Source: Brackiella oedipodis DSM 13743 (GTDB taxonomy: Bacteria > Pseudomonadota > Gammaproteobacteria > Burkholderiales > Burkholderiaceae_B). Taken from it: 64,000 nt of DNA. Both the position numbers and the translations under genes were made by a program. Position 1 is the stretch's first letter, and each line of letters begins with the position of its first letter. Under the pieces are notes generated by a model that was given only the letters and a program-made list of their open reading frames with translations, was not told the DNA's origin and searched no databases. Below are positions 1 to 9,500 of the stretch, in pieces. The DNA lies in contig NZ_KK211205.1 of the NCBI RefSeq assembly GCF_000621025.1, forward strand, positions 62,001-126,000, written 5' to 3'.

Positions 1-135
1 TGTCCGGTAATCTCAAATAAGACATGCGTGCTTAGTGCTGCTTAATTGTAAGAAAGATTGCGGTGCCACCCTTTAACCAATTGATTTTATTAACGTAATT
101 TAAAACCAACTTCCAAACTTTGTTACATAATAACC

Positions 136-164
136 CTGACAGTTGCCGTCAAATGGTCTAAGAT
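136..164 (+). promoter_or_regulatory. Candidate sigma-70 promoter of the CsbD-like gene
   Basis: CTGACA at 136-141 (5 of 6 with the -35 consensus) is followed after 17 bases by TAAGAT at 159-164 (4 of 6 with the -10 consensus). Transcription would start near 171 and leave a leader of about 74 nt before the CsbD start. The match is by eye. CsbD-type genes are often stress induced, and a -10-only sigma-S style promoter is an alternative. Confidence 0.4.
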
Positions 165-244
165 GGTGAGTGAATCAACCAGCACAAATCATTGCCGGTT
201 ATCACAGAAGTAGACTTAATTTTATCAACTCAAAGGAGTTAGCT

Positions 245-448
245 ATGAATGAAGATACTCTAAAAGGTAAATGGGAACAACTTAAAGGCGCCATCAAAGA
301 GAAATGGGGTGATCTTACTGATGACGATTTAACTGAAGCTGAAGGCAGCTCTCAAAAATTAGCTGGTCGTGTTCAAGAAAAATACGGCAAAACTAAAGAA
401 GAAGCCGAAAAAGAAGTTAACGACTTCTTAAGCAATCACAAAGATTAA
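245..448 (+). CDS. CsbD family stress-response protein
   Basis: A 67-residue, very hydrophilic protein rich in Lys and Glu. It starts MNEDTLKGKWEQLKG and continues with AIKEKWGDLTDDDL, the classic CsbD-domain pattern (YjbJ-like). The family is a set of small, abundant proteins induced by general stress; the biochemical role is not known. The ATG at 245 is chosen because AAAGGAGTT stands just before it; an upstream in-frame ATG at 170 has no comparable site and would add 25 residues not typical of the family. It is monocistronic: a strong terminator follows at 507-537, and the next gene is on the other strand. Confidence 0.9.
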   Translation: MNEDTLKGKWEQLKGAIKEKWGDLTDDDLTEAEGSSQKLAGRVQEKYGKTKEEAEKEVNDFLSNHKD

Positions 449-506
449 TTTGGATTGCAACTGTAGCGAATGATGTTTTTATTCTTCGCTACCTTCATCT
501 CCAGTA

Positions 507-537
507 GCACCTTATCAGGCGATAAGGTGCTTTTTTT
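507..537 (+). terminator. Intrinsic terminator of the CsbD-like gene
   Basis: GCACCTTATC and GATAAGGTGC form a perfect 10-bp stem around a 4-nt loop (AGGC), followed by seven T. It lies about 60 bases after the stop codon. Confidence 0.9.
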
Positions 538-597
538 GTGTGCAGAGTTGTGTGGCGATTAATGCCTTAATCAAAAAGGCAGGCCAAGGTGTGTGAC

Positions 598-1407
598 CTA
601 AGGCCGAAGCGTGGCTGAATGACTCTGCCGCTTTGGCTCACGAAATACCTGCCTATCGTTATAAAAGGTCGTGTCTTGTTCAGGATGCCAAGCGGGGATA
701 CCCATCACGGGTAAAGGTACAAATGGCTTACTTGCCAAATAATCCGCCGTTAGGCGTTGTCGCAGACTCTCGTCGACTGCAGTTAAGTCACATGGCGGCA
801 GACGTAAGACATGAGCGGTGATGGCTTTGTAAGGACGGACGAGTTTTTCTAGGAGAGCGTGGCCAATGATATGGATGTGGCACGTGGACCACTCATGGCG
901 CAGTGTTATAAAAGCCGTTGACCAATCTTTGTGGACGATGGCGTGCCAAAGCGCATCCGTGCACTGCAATAAGAGACCATTTTCATCGAGTAGCGTGAGG
1001 GCGTCGCGAACGCAACCCCGCACTTTGGTCCCCCCCAAACGCTGGATCTCGTCTTGGTGCAATTGATTCATGCGTATCTTACTGCTTGCGAAGCGAAACC
1101 AACATAAACCATTAAAGAAATCGTGCAAATTATCCCTGCTGGGAATTTCATGCTGTTTAAAAATATAATCTTCGTAGATAAAGTGGCTGGGCAAGTGGGC
1201 TTGATTGATAAAACGATACTGAAGATCGTCAGGTTTATAAAGGTTTAAGAAGTCAGCACAACTGAGCGGTGCTCGCTGCGCATCGCTCAGGGCCTGTGCC
1301 AGCCATGGGCTATAATGGTGCCAATAAGGGGCCTTCAAGTCTAGCTTGTGTAAGCATGCTAAGGCGGCTCTGAAGCGCTCCCCACTATGCAAATTGTAGT
1401 TATCCAT
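598..1407 (-). CDS. DUF3025 domain-containing protein
   Basis: A 269-residue soluble protein with no signal peptide or membrane segment. The central part (HDFFNGLCWFRF, then a downstream stretch on a catalytic-looking DALTLLDENG and WSTCHIHIIGHALLEKL) matches my memory of the DUF3025 family, found in beta- and gammaproteobacteria and of unknown function. The ATG at 1407 (MDNYNLHSGE) is chosen. A start 9 bases earlier at 1416 is possible. Longer extensions run back through hslR and read like antisense of it. The gene is divergent from hslR with only about 34 bases between the starts, so the two promoters must overlap or lie inside each other's coding sequence. Rich in Trp, His and Cys; no metal motif is clear. 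Confidence 0.75.
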   Translation of the reverse strand: MDNYNLHSGERFRAALACLHKLDLKAPYWHHYSPWLAQALSDAQRAPLSCADFLNLYKPDDLQYRFINQAHLPSHFIYEDYIFKQHEIPSRDNLHDFFNGLCWFRFASSKIRMNQLHQDEIQRLGGTKVRGCVRDALTLLDENGLLLQCTDALWHAIVHKDWSTAFITLRHEWSTCHIHIIGHALLEKLVRPYKAITAHVLRLPPCDLTAVDESLRQRLTADYLASKPFVPLPVMGIPAWHPEQDTTFYNDRQVFREPKRQSHSATLRP

Positions 1408-1441
1408 GCAGCTCATTATAAAGGACGAGACAGGACTTCTT

Positions 1442-1840
1442 ATGGCAGAACTCGAATCGGTGCGCATCGATAAGTGGTTATGGGCCGCGCGCTTTTTTAA
1501 GACCCGTTCAATTGCCACACAACAAATCGATAAAGATCGTGTACAAATAAACCAGCAAAATGTAAAACCTTCGCGTGAAGTCAAGATAGGTGATGAAATC
1601 CTCATTAAGCTACAACGTGAACACAAAACCGTCATCGTCAAAGCCTTAAGCAATGTGCGCGGTCCCGCCAAAGTCGCTCAAACCCTTTACGAAGAAACGC
1701 CAGAAAGCATTCTCAAAAGAGAACAACTCGCTGAAAGCCGTCGCTTGGCTTTTGAGCCTGCCGAGAGTATCCGACATGGGCGACCTACTAAGCGTCAGCG
1801 CCGTGATTTAGAGCGCTTTCGGGATCACTGGGACGATTAG
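1442..1840 (+). CDS. hslR: Heat shock protein 15 (S4 RNA-binding domain)
   Basis: A 132-residue basic protein, the same length as E. coli Hsp15 (133). The S4 domain opens at residue ~7 with VRIDKWLWAARFFKTRSIA, followed by VQINQQNVKPSREVKIGDEI. Hsp15 recognises 50S subunits that carry a stalled nascent chain attached to tRNA and helps free them. The tail is strongly basic (RHGRPTKRQRRDLERF). The ATG at 1442 is chosen because the family starts a few residues before the RIDKWLW motif; the reading frame is open upstream to 1406, inside the divergent DUF3025 gene's start. The stop overlaps the stop of the convergent emrB-type gene by 4 bases. Confidence 0.9.
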   Translation: MAELESVRIDKWLWAARFFKTRSIATQQIDKDRVQINQQNVKPSREVKIGDEILIKLQREHKTVIVKALSNVRGPAKVAQTLYEETPESILKREQLAESRRLAFEPAESIRHGRPTKRQRRDLERFRDHWDD

Positions 1841-3372
1841 TGATGTTTGTTAGGGTCAACGCGTTTGGTTAGCCACACAAGCACCACTAGGCTCAAAAAT
1901 ATCCAGCCCAACATATACAAGTAATCATTAAAAGCCATTTGTGCCGCCTGTTGATCTATCAATTGATTAATACTGGCTAAACCCCGCTGCGGGTCGTCAA
2001 AGAGCGCGATCGTTTGCATGGCGGCGTGGTTCTGTGGATTGATATGTACTGCCAAGTCGGCATGATGAATAATGCTGCGATGTTGCCAAAAATAAATGGT
2101 TAAGGAAGTCGCAAAACTACTACCGACTTGTCTTAAAAACGCTTGAACCCCAGAGCCACTGGCGATTTCGGAACCACTCAGATCAGACATTAAAATGGTC
2201 AATAATGGCATAAAAAAGCAGGCCACCCCTAGGCCTAGGATAAATTGCGTAAAAGCAATATAGCTGGCTGAGATCTCGGTATTGAAGTGAGCCCGCCAAA
2301 AACTAGTCGCCGCAAACACCAAATAGGCAAAAGTCGCGAGCCAGCGCATATCAAGGCGATTGGCGTAGCGTCCCAAAATAGGGGCGAAAATAATCGGTAG
2401 GATGCCCATCGGCGCGGCTACCCAGCCAGTCCAGAGTTGGTCATAACGCAAGACTTGCTGCGCCCAAAGGGGTATCAATAAATTAATGCCGAAAAAGGCC
2501 GCAAAACCTAGCATTAAGCACAAGGTACCTAAGCCAAAATTACGGTGTTTGAACAGTAAGCCTAAATCGACGATGGGATTTTGGGTAGTTAATTCCCAGT
2601 ACACAAAAAGGCTTAAACCAATGGCGGCAATAATACTGAGCGTGATTATTAAATCATCGGCGAACCAGTCCCTTTCGTTACCCAAATCTAGCATAATTTG
2701 TAGGGCACCGATGCCGACGATGAGCGTAATTAGCCCGATGTAGTCAACCTTTTGTAGCACTTTACTTTGTGGACGATGACGCATTTGCAGATAGACAACA
2801 GCGCTAGCCAATAAGCCCAACGGCACATTGATAAAAAAGATCCAACCCCAAGCATAATTGCTGGTAATCCAACCGCCCAGAATTGGGCCAGCGACCGGTG
2901 CTACTGTCGTGACCATGGCCAGCGTCGCCAGGGCCGAACCACGCTTATTGCTGGGATAAATCGAAATCATCAGGCTTTGTGTAAGTGGATACATAGGACC
3001 CGCCACCGCCCCTTGCAAGGCTCGAAACAGTACGAGTTCATGCAATCCTGTGGCAATGCCACACAAAAAAGAGGTCACCACAAACAAAAAGGTACACGCC
3101 ACAAATAGTTTGACCTCACCGAAGGTTTTGGCCAAAAAACCAGTCAAGGGTAAGGTAATGGCATTGCAAACCACAAAGGCCGTAATTATCCACGTACTTT
3201 GAGAGGCGCTGGCACCCAATTCGCCGGCGATGGTGGGCAAGGCCACATTTGCAATGGTGCCATCGAGCACTTGCATAAACACCGCTAAACAGAGTGCAAA
3301 CGATGTCACAGGAAGATTGAGCGGCGCAGCGCTGCTATTGGTAGCCATGGTTGTCGCTTGGGAGTTGGCCAT
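1837..3372 (-). CDS. emrB: DHA2-family multidrug efflux MFS transporter (EmrB-like)
   Basis: A 511-residue inner-membrane protein with 14 predicted membrane helices. Motif LDGTIANVALPTI at residues 36-48 is the hallmark of the DHA2 (14-TMS) drug:H+ antiporters, and a GPILGGWI motif C follows near residue 165. It pairs with the membrane fusion protein encoded 16 bases upstream in the same operon, so the two likely form an EmrAB-TolC type tripartite pump. Substrate cannot be read from sequence. The outer-membrane channel is not encoded nearby. Its 3' end overlaps the convergent hslR by 4 bases. Confidence 0.88.
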   Translation of the reverse strand: MANSQATTMATNSSAAPLNLPVTSFALCLAVFMQVLDGTIANVALPTIAGELGASASQSTWIITAFVVCNAITLPLTGFLAKTFGEVKLFVACTFLFVVTSFLCGIATGLHELVLFRALQGAVAGPMYPLTQSLMISIYPSNKRGSALATLAMVTTVAPVAGPILGGWITSNYAWGWIFFINVPLGLLASAVVYLQMRHRPQSKVLQKVDYIGLITLIVGIGALQIMLDLGNERDWFADDLIITLSIIAAIGLSLFVYWELTTQNPIVDLGLLFKHRNFGLGTLCLMLGFAAFFGINLLIPLWAQQVLRYDQLWTGWVAAPMGILPIIFAPILGRYANRLDMRWLATFAYLVFAATSFWRAHFNTEISASYIAFTQFILGLGVACFFMPLLTILMSDLSGSEIASGSGVQAFLRQVGSSFATSLTIYFWQHRSIIHHADLAVHINPQNHAAMQTIALFDDPQRGLASINQLIDQQAAQMAFNDYLYMLGWIFLSLVVLVWLTKRVDPNKHH

Positions 3373-3388
3373 AATGCTTTTTATTCAC

Positions 3389-4726
3389 TTAGTGACTGGC
3401 GGCAGAAGGGAAGAGGCGGACGCTGCTCATGACTTGCATATTGTCTTTGATAATCTGCGTAATCATTTGCTCGGCTTCTTGCAACTGGTGCTTAAAGACA
3501 TCGGTACGAACGATATTACTAGTATCGACAGCGTCTGATAGCAAGGCACCATCGGTGTCTGAAAGCTTAGTCGTAGCGATCATCGATTGACCAATCCGTA
3601 GCGGATACTTTTGTAATTGTTCTGGTTTTGTAAATCTAACGCGCACGGGTAAACGTTGCACGATCTTAATCCAATTACCGGTGGCGTTTTGCGCAGGTAA
3701 GAGCGCAAAAGCACTGCCCGTGCCCATCCCCAGGCTCGTGATTTGACCATCGTATTCGACCTGACTGCCATATAAATCAGAATGTAGTTTGACTGCTTGA
3801 CCGATACGCATATTCGTCATTTGTGTTTCTTTGTAATTGACATCGACCCAAACCTTGTCTAACGGTACGACAGCTAGCAGATTCTCGCCGGGATTGACTT
3901 GTTGACCAAGCTGCACGGTGCGTTTGGCTACATAGCCATTGATAGGGGCGAGTAGGCGGCTGCGGACATAGTCTAAATACGCACTTTTGAGTTGTGCTGC
4001 CGCTTGTTTGACGGAGGGGTGCTCAGGTACGGAAACATGATCGACCATCACCTGGCGTACATTGGCATTTTCTTGGGCAGAACTCAGTTGCGCTTTAGTG
4101 GCGGCTAAATTACTGAGAGCCGCTTGATAACGACTAGAAGCCTGTGTGTAAGTATCTTGTATATGGGCGTATTCTTCCGCCGAAACGGCGCCACTTTGTA
4201 CTAGCGCACGACGCCGTTTGGTATCGGCGGCCGCCTTATCGAGACTGGCTTTAGCCGCTTTGACCTCGTCTTCTTGCGCCTTGACCAGGGCTTCTTGGGC
4301 ATGAGTATCCGAATGCGCGCCCTTGGCTTGGCTGAATAGACTGCGTACTTGACGAACGGTATTGGCTAAATCTGCCTTAGCCTTATCGAGTTTGACCTCA
4401 GTATCGGCGGGGTCAAGTTCAACCAAGGCTTGCCCGGCACTGACATAATCACCATCATCCGCATTGATGGCGACCACTGTGCCTCTGACTTGAGGGGTGA
4501 TTTGTACAAGATCGCCTTGGACATAGGCATTATCGGTGTCTTCGTACCAGCGGGCATACAAGTAGTAGTACAAAAAACAAGCGAGGACGACTAAGAGCAG
4601 GACAAGTAAAGCGATGCTTAATAGGCGTCGGCGTTTATGACGCTTAATCAGTTGCTCCTCTGTCTCGTCGGCAGGGACAGAAGGTTGAGCGGGGCTGCTG
4701 GAATTAGGGCTGGAATTTGCTGTCAT
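3389..4726 (-). CDS. emrA: HlyD/EmrA-family periplasmic adaptor subunit of a multidrug efflux pump
   Basis: A 445-residue membrane fusion protein. A basic cytoplasmic segment (KRHKRRR) precedes one membrane helix at about residues 36-57, then YEDTDNAYVQGDLVQI, the typical EmrA opening of the lipoyl/barrel-sandwich domain. A long alpha-helical hairpin rich in Ala, Lys and Glu follows (about 85-220), then the second lipoyl half (LAPINGYVAKRTVQLGQ) and a beta-barrel. The ATG at 4726 (MTANSS) is preferred to an in-frame TTG 15 bases upstream. It is first gene of a two-gene operon with emrB. A region of about 490 bases with several repeats lies upstream. Confidence 0.88.
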   Translation of the reverse strand: MTANSSPNSSSPAQPSVPADETEEQLIKRHKRRRLLSIALLVLLLVVLACFLYYYLYARWYEDTDNAYVQGDLVQITPQVRGTVVAINADDGDYVSAGQALVELDPADTEVKLDKAKADLANTVRQVRSLFSQAKGAHSDTHAQEALVKAQEDEVKAAKASLDKAAADTKRRRALVQSGAVSAEEYAHIQDTYTQASSRYQAALSNLAATKAQLSSAQENANVRQVMVDHVSVPEHPSVKQAAAQLKSAYLDYVRSRLLAPINGYVAKRTVQLGQQVNPGENLLAVVPLDKVWVDVNYKETQMTNMRIGQAVKLHSDLYGSQVEYDGQITSLGMGTGSAFALLPAQNATGNWIKIVQRLPVRVRFTKPEQLQKYPLRIGQSMIATTKLSDTDGALLSDAVDTSNIVRTDVFKHQLQEAEQMITQIIKDNMQVMSSVRLFPSAASH

Positions 4727-5215
4727 GATGAGCTCAGTCAAAGTGGCAAAAAGGGGTTAACTAAGCCAGTTTCTACCTTAAAATCAGTAGATTAGCGTCT
4801 TAAAGTCGCCTTAACTTAGCTAGGCAAGATATTATCTGACTAGGCAGATAATTTGTCAATATACAAATACTATTTGTGGTACAAAAACGAAAATACAGTG
4901 GTTTTTGCGTGCAGATCATTCTGCTAACTTTTTCAGGCCAATTCTAGGCTAGAGCTTACGTTTACATCTGCACAATAGCGCGATTTGCCTGCGCAAAATG
5001 GCTCCCATTAGGCGTTCAAAAATTGTAGGGCAATAATCTCTAATAAGCTCATCGCAAGTGAATCTTTGCAACCGTAATCTATTGATAAATAAAGATAATT
5101 ATGAGAAAAATTCAGTACTTACGGCAATAGGGAAATGACTTATATTCAATCCATGGGGCTCTTTATAGAATGCAATAAATAGTTGCAAAATCTATCTTTT
5201 GGGGGGGAGTTGCTT
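4727..5215. promoter_or_regulatory. Divergent control region between emrA and an MFS gene, with candidate operators
   Basis: No gene is seen here. The emrA-proximal part holds a perfect inverted repeat ATTATCTG (4831-4838) / CAGATAAT (4845-4852). The sequence CTAGGCA followed by (A)GATA occurs twice, about 20 bases apart (from ~4820 and ~4840), giving a direct repeat overlapping the inverted one. A second inverted repeat ACAAAT (4863-4868) / ATTTGT (4872-4877) lies next to it. These look like operators for a dimeric repressor of the TetR/MarR kind controlling the efflux operon. Near the other end TGCAA (5171-5175) and TTGCA (5183-5187) flank the region before the MFS ribosome binding site. 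Confidence 0.45.
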
Positions 5216-6490
5216 ATGTCGCAAAATCTACACAGTTCAAGTCCTGTATCGATGCCTTCTAGCACGGCTTCGTGGCGTGATTCTTGGCTGCTTAAGTTTA
5301 TTTTTTGTGTGATTGGTACGGCTGCAGAAGCTATCAACTTTAACTTGTTTTCCTTTACTCTTAAGGACATGCAGCAGGAGTTTAGTATCACGCTGACGCA
5401 GTCTGGTAGCGTGGGTACGGTGACCTTGATTGGTTTGGCGCTTGGAGGCATTGTGGGCGGTTGGTCCAGCGATAAGTTTGGCCGCGTCAAGACCTATGCC
5501 TTTTCCTTGTTTTTTTGTAGTGTCTTTACCTTTTTGCAAGGTTACACCCATAGTTTTCAGAGCTTTATCATCTTGCGCTTTTTAGCGTCTGTCTTTATGT
5601 CAGCAATCTATGTGTCGACGGTGACCTTGATGTCCGAATCACTGCCCCCAAAAATCCGCACCACCTTTATGACCTTATTGATTATCGGCATGAGTGTTGG
5701 CAATATGCTGTTGGCCCAGATGGCACATAGCATTGTGCCTGTTTGGGGCTGGCGCATGATGTATTGGGTTATGTTAGCGCCGGCGGCTGTTGCAGTGGTG
5801 ATGCCCTTTGTCGTCAGAGAGTCAGCGGTCTGGCTTAAGCTCAAACAAGCGACTAGCAAGGCGAGTGCCCAAAAACATGGGAGCAATCCTTGGCAGGCGC
5901 TGTATGAAGACAAGGCTTCCCTCAAAATCTTTATATTTTGGATTTTTGCTTCTGGCTTTATTCAATTTGGCTTGTATGGCACGTTTTTGTGGTTACCTTA
6001 TTTCATCGAAAAACAACTTGGTTTATCGTATGACACCATGACCACTTATATGTTGTATGTGTCATTAGTCAGCAGCATTACGAGCTTTTTGTCAGCACTC
6101 ATCGCCGATAAATTCGGCACACGCGCTGTCTTCTTCATCATGGCGGCGGTTACAGGGGTGCTCATGCCAATGATGTCTTATTACGGTCATCCAGATAACG
6201 CCTTGATGTGGATTATTCTATGTAGCTGCTTTTTAGGGAATTCTTACGGTATTATGGCCGCCTATTTATCAGAGAGTTTCCCAAGTCACTTCAGAGGTGC
6301 AGCGATTGGTGGGGTCATGAACTTAGGCAAAGCGATTTCAGCCATTGGGCCCACTATTATTGGTTTTGTGGCCGCACACTATAATTTCACGATTGGCATG
6401 ATGTTCTTAGGCGCTGCTTATATTATTTCTGGCGTAGTGGCGCTCTTATTTATTCCAAGTAAATTACATGAACCGGTGGTGCCTGACTAA
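5216..6490 (+). CDS. MFS transporter (metabolite:H+ symporter type)
   Basis: A 424-residue carrier with 12 predicted helices and no signal peptide. The loop between helices 2 and 3 contains GGWSSDKFGRVK, the MFS signature, and the second half repeats it as IADKFGTR. Helix 4-5 region LRFLASVFMSAIYVST and later LSESFPSHFRGAAIG resemble the sugar/aromatic-acid symporter groups. The substrate is not readable. ATG 5216 is used (an in-frame TTG at 5183 is rejected) because the purine-rich GGGGGGGAG stands 8 bases before it. This Shine-Dalgarno contains a G7 run (5201-5207), a possible slippage site. Monocistronic: a terminator follows the stop directly. Confidence 0.85.
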   Translation: MSQNLHSSSPVSMPSSTASWRDSWLLKFIFCVIGTAAEAINFNLFSFTLKDMQQEFSITLTQSGSVGTVTLIGLALGGIVGGWSSDKFGRVKTYAFSLFFCSVFTFLQGYTHSFQSFIILRFLASVFMSAIYVSTVTLMSESLPPKIRTTFMTLLIIGMSVGNMLLAQMAHSIVPVWGWRMMYWVMLAPAAVAVVMPFVVRESAVWLKLKQATSKASAQKHGSNPWQALYEDKASLKIFIFWIFASGFIQFGLYGTFLWLPYFIEKQLGLSYDTMTTYMLYVSLVSSITSFLSALIADKFGTRAVFFIMAAVTGVLMPMMSYYGHPDNALMWIILCSCFLGNSYGIMAAYLSESFPSHFRGAAIGGVMNLGKAISAIGPTIIGFVAAHYNFTIGMMFLGAAYIISGVVALLFIPSKLHEPVVPD

Positions 6491-6494
6491 AAAA

Positions 6495-6521
6495 GAGCGA
6501 TGTCTTCGGACATCGCTTATT
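6495..6521. terminator. Bidirectional intrinsic terminator (MFS gene / putA)
   Basis: GCGATGTC (6497-6504) and GACATCGC (6509-6516) close a TTCG tetraloop. On the + strand it is followed by TTATTTG, and on the - strand by a run of six T after CTC, so it can end both the MFS transcript and the putA transcript. Confidence 0.88.
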
Positions 6522-6574
6522 TGTAGCCATGGGGTCGACCTTAGACGGTCTACCCTTGTGAGTCTATCGCTTCT

Positions 6575-9500
6575 TTAGGCAATCGTCATCAACTTCGCAT
6601 TACCGCCGGCGGCCGCCGTGTTAATGCTGGTGCTTTGCTCATGGTAGAAGGCAAACTCAGGATAACGTCTACCGTTAGCAATATCACTAGAAGATAAGGC
6701 ATAAACCGCTACGATGGCCCTTTCGCGCGCACTCACTTGCTGATTGATGTCTTTGAGCATATCAAAATCACCTTCATACAAGACCATGTCTAATGGGCAA
6801 TCGCTCATCGCCTCACGATCAATATATTGGATGGTGTCGTCTGCCTTGGCAAGCCAATCTTTTTGTTCATTCAACACCAGCGCCTGATTGCCGCTGGCTT
6901 GGATTTGTTCAAGCTGTAGGGCTAGGCCTTTTTGGGTTTTGGCAATAGCTAAGATATGGCCTCGTGGATAAATGCGATAGACATTTTTCTCACCCGTAGG
7001 GCCAGGCAACTCAAGGCAGCGCTCAGGTGTTTGTTGAAGGGCCTGTGGCAAGTGCTGGTTACCTTCGGCGCAGAGACGTTGTAAGTACAATGGACCACCG
7101 GCTTTAGGACCGGTACCCGATAGGCCTTGCCCCCCAAAGGGTTGTACACCCACGATGGCACCCACGATGTTGCGGTTAACGTATAAGTTACCGGCATGAA
7201 TGCGCTGGCAAGCAAAATTCACACTTTCATCAATCCGTGAGTGAATTCCAAAGGTCAAGCCATAACCCGTTTGATTGATTTGATCGATCAAATCACCGAG
7301 CTGTTCGCGTTTGTAGCGCAATACATGTAAGACCGGACCAAAGACCTCGCGCTTGAGGGCGCTGAGTTGGTCAATTTCAATCAAGGTCGGTGCGACAAAT
7401 GTGCCATGGGCGGTTTCAGGTGCCATCGCCACTTGTTCAACCTTAAAGCCTTTGGCCTGCATATCCTTGATGTGCTTGATGATGTTTTCTTGTGCTTCGG
7501 TATCGATCACAGGACCCACATCCGTGTTGAGGACATCTGGATTACCCACACGTAACTCGTGCATGGCTTGCTTGAGCATGTGCAAGGTGCGATCGGCTAC
7601 ATCTTCTTGTAGGCACAAGACGCGTAGCGCGGAGCAACGCTGGCCGGCAGAGTCAAAGGCCGAATTGAGTACATCGAAAATCACTTGCTCAGCCAAGGCA
7701 GAGGAGTCGACGATAAGGGCATTTTGGCCGCCAGTTTCAGCAATTAACGGTAGTGTCTGACCGTCCTCATTGAGTTGCTTGGCCAAGTTACGATTAATGA
7801 GTTGTGCCACTTCGGTGGAGCCAGTGAACATGACCCCCGCGATATCTGGCGACTGGGTCAATAAGGCACCTACCTCACCATCGCCGGGTAATAAGATCAC
7901 ATCATCTTGTGTCCAACCTGCTTGATACAGGATCTCGACAGCTTGTGCTGCAATTAAAGGCGTTTGCTCAGCCGGTTTAGCGAGCACGGTATTGCCCGCT
8001 GCCAAGGCGGCTGCGACTTGACCCGTAAAAATCGCTAAGGGGAAATTCCAAGGACTAATGCAAACAATCGGGCCGAGAGGGCGCTGCTGACCGTCAGCAA
8101 ACTCCGTTTCAATTTGCAGGGCATAGTAACGCAAGAAATCCACGGCCTCGCGCACTTCGGCAATAGCATTTGGTAGGGATTTACCCGCTTCACGCACAAT
8201 TAAACCAAGCAATTGCTGCGTATTAGCTTCCATGATTTCGGCCGCTTTTTTCAATAAATCAGCGCGTTTTTGCACAGGTACGGCTTGGTTAATATCGAAT
8301 TGATGTTGTGAGCGAGCAATGGCGTCTTTGACTTCCGCCTCGGTGCTGTCAATCACATAACCCACAATATCGCGGTGATTGGCTGGATTATATTGGCTCC
8401 GTTGACGACTCTCATCCCATTCTTTGAGGCCACCAGGAGTGGCTTGCCATTGTTGGCTACCACTAATCGTCAGTGCTGCAGACAGGGAGCTGAGACGATG
8501 TTCATTGCTGAGATCTAAGCCATAAGAATTCTTGCGGTTTTCACCTTGGGATTCATAGAGGTGACGCGGTAGCGGAATTTTGTCGTGCGGTTTGCCAAGC
8601 GGCTGCAGTTTTTTGGCCTCCTCGATAGGATCCGCCACTAAGGTATTTAGGTCAATTTTGTCATCATGGATTTGATTGACAAAAGAGGTGTTGGCGCCAT
8701 TTTCGAGTAGGCGGCGCACCAAGTAAGCCAATAGCGTCTCGTGGGTGCCTACCGGCGCATAAATACGGCAAGGACGGTTGAATTTCTTGCTATCGACCAC
8801 CTCTTCGTAAAGACCTTCACCCATACCATGTAAGCATTGGAACTCATATTGACCACGGTAGTAGTTTTTGCCGGCCATATGATAAATGGCCGATAGCGTT
8901 TGGGCATTATGGGTTGCAAATTGTGGATAGATACAATCCGGGGCGCTCAGGAGTTTGCGCGCGCAAGCCAAGTACGACACATCGGTATGCATTTTGCGCG
9001 TGTAGACAGGATAGTCTTCCATGCCGTCAACTTGAGCACGCTTGATTTCGGTATCCCAATAAGCGCCTTTCACCAAGCGGATCATGAGACGGTGTTGGGA
9101 ACGACGGCCGAGATCAATAAGATAATCAATCACAAAAGGCGTGCGTTTTTGGTAGGCTTGGATCACAAAACCGACACCATTCCAACCTTTGAGCTCAGGC
9201 TCAAAGCAAAGCTGTTCGAGTAAGTCCAAAGACAGTTCTAGGCGATCGGCTTCTTCGGCATCGATATTAATACCAATATCGTAGCTTTTGGCGAGTTTAA
9301 CTAGATTAAGTAAGCGCGGCCATAATTCGCTTTGGACGCGGTCACGTTGAGAGCGGGAATAACGTGGGTGAATGGCAGAGAGCTTAATCGAAATCCCCGC
9401 CCCTTCATAAATACCTTTGCCAGCAGAAGCGCTACCAATGGCATGAATGGCTTGCTCGTAGTCTTTGAAATAACGTTGGGCATCTTCATCGGTGGTCGCG

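Noticed and set aside
1408-1671. N-terminal extension of the DUF3025 gene by 88 residues
   Set aside because: It runs antisense through hslR, is Cys/Ser/Arg-rich nonsense, and the natural ATG at 1407 begins the family-like sequence.
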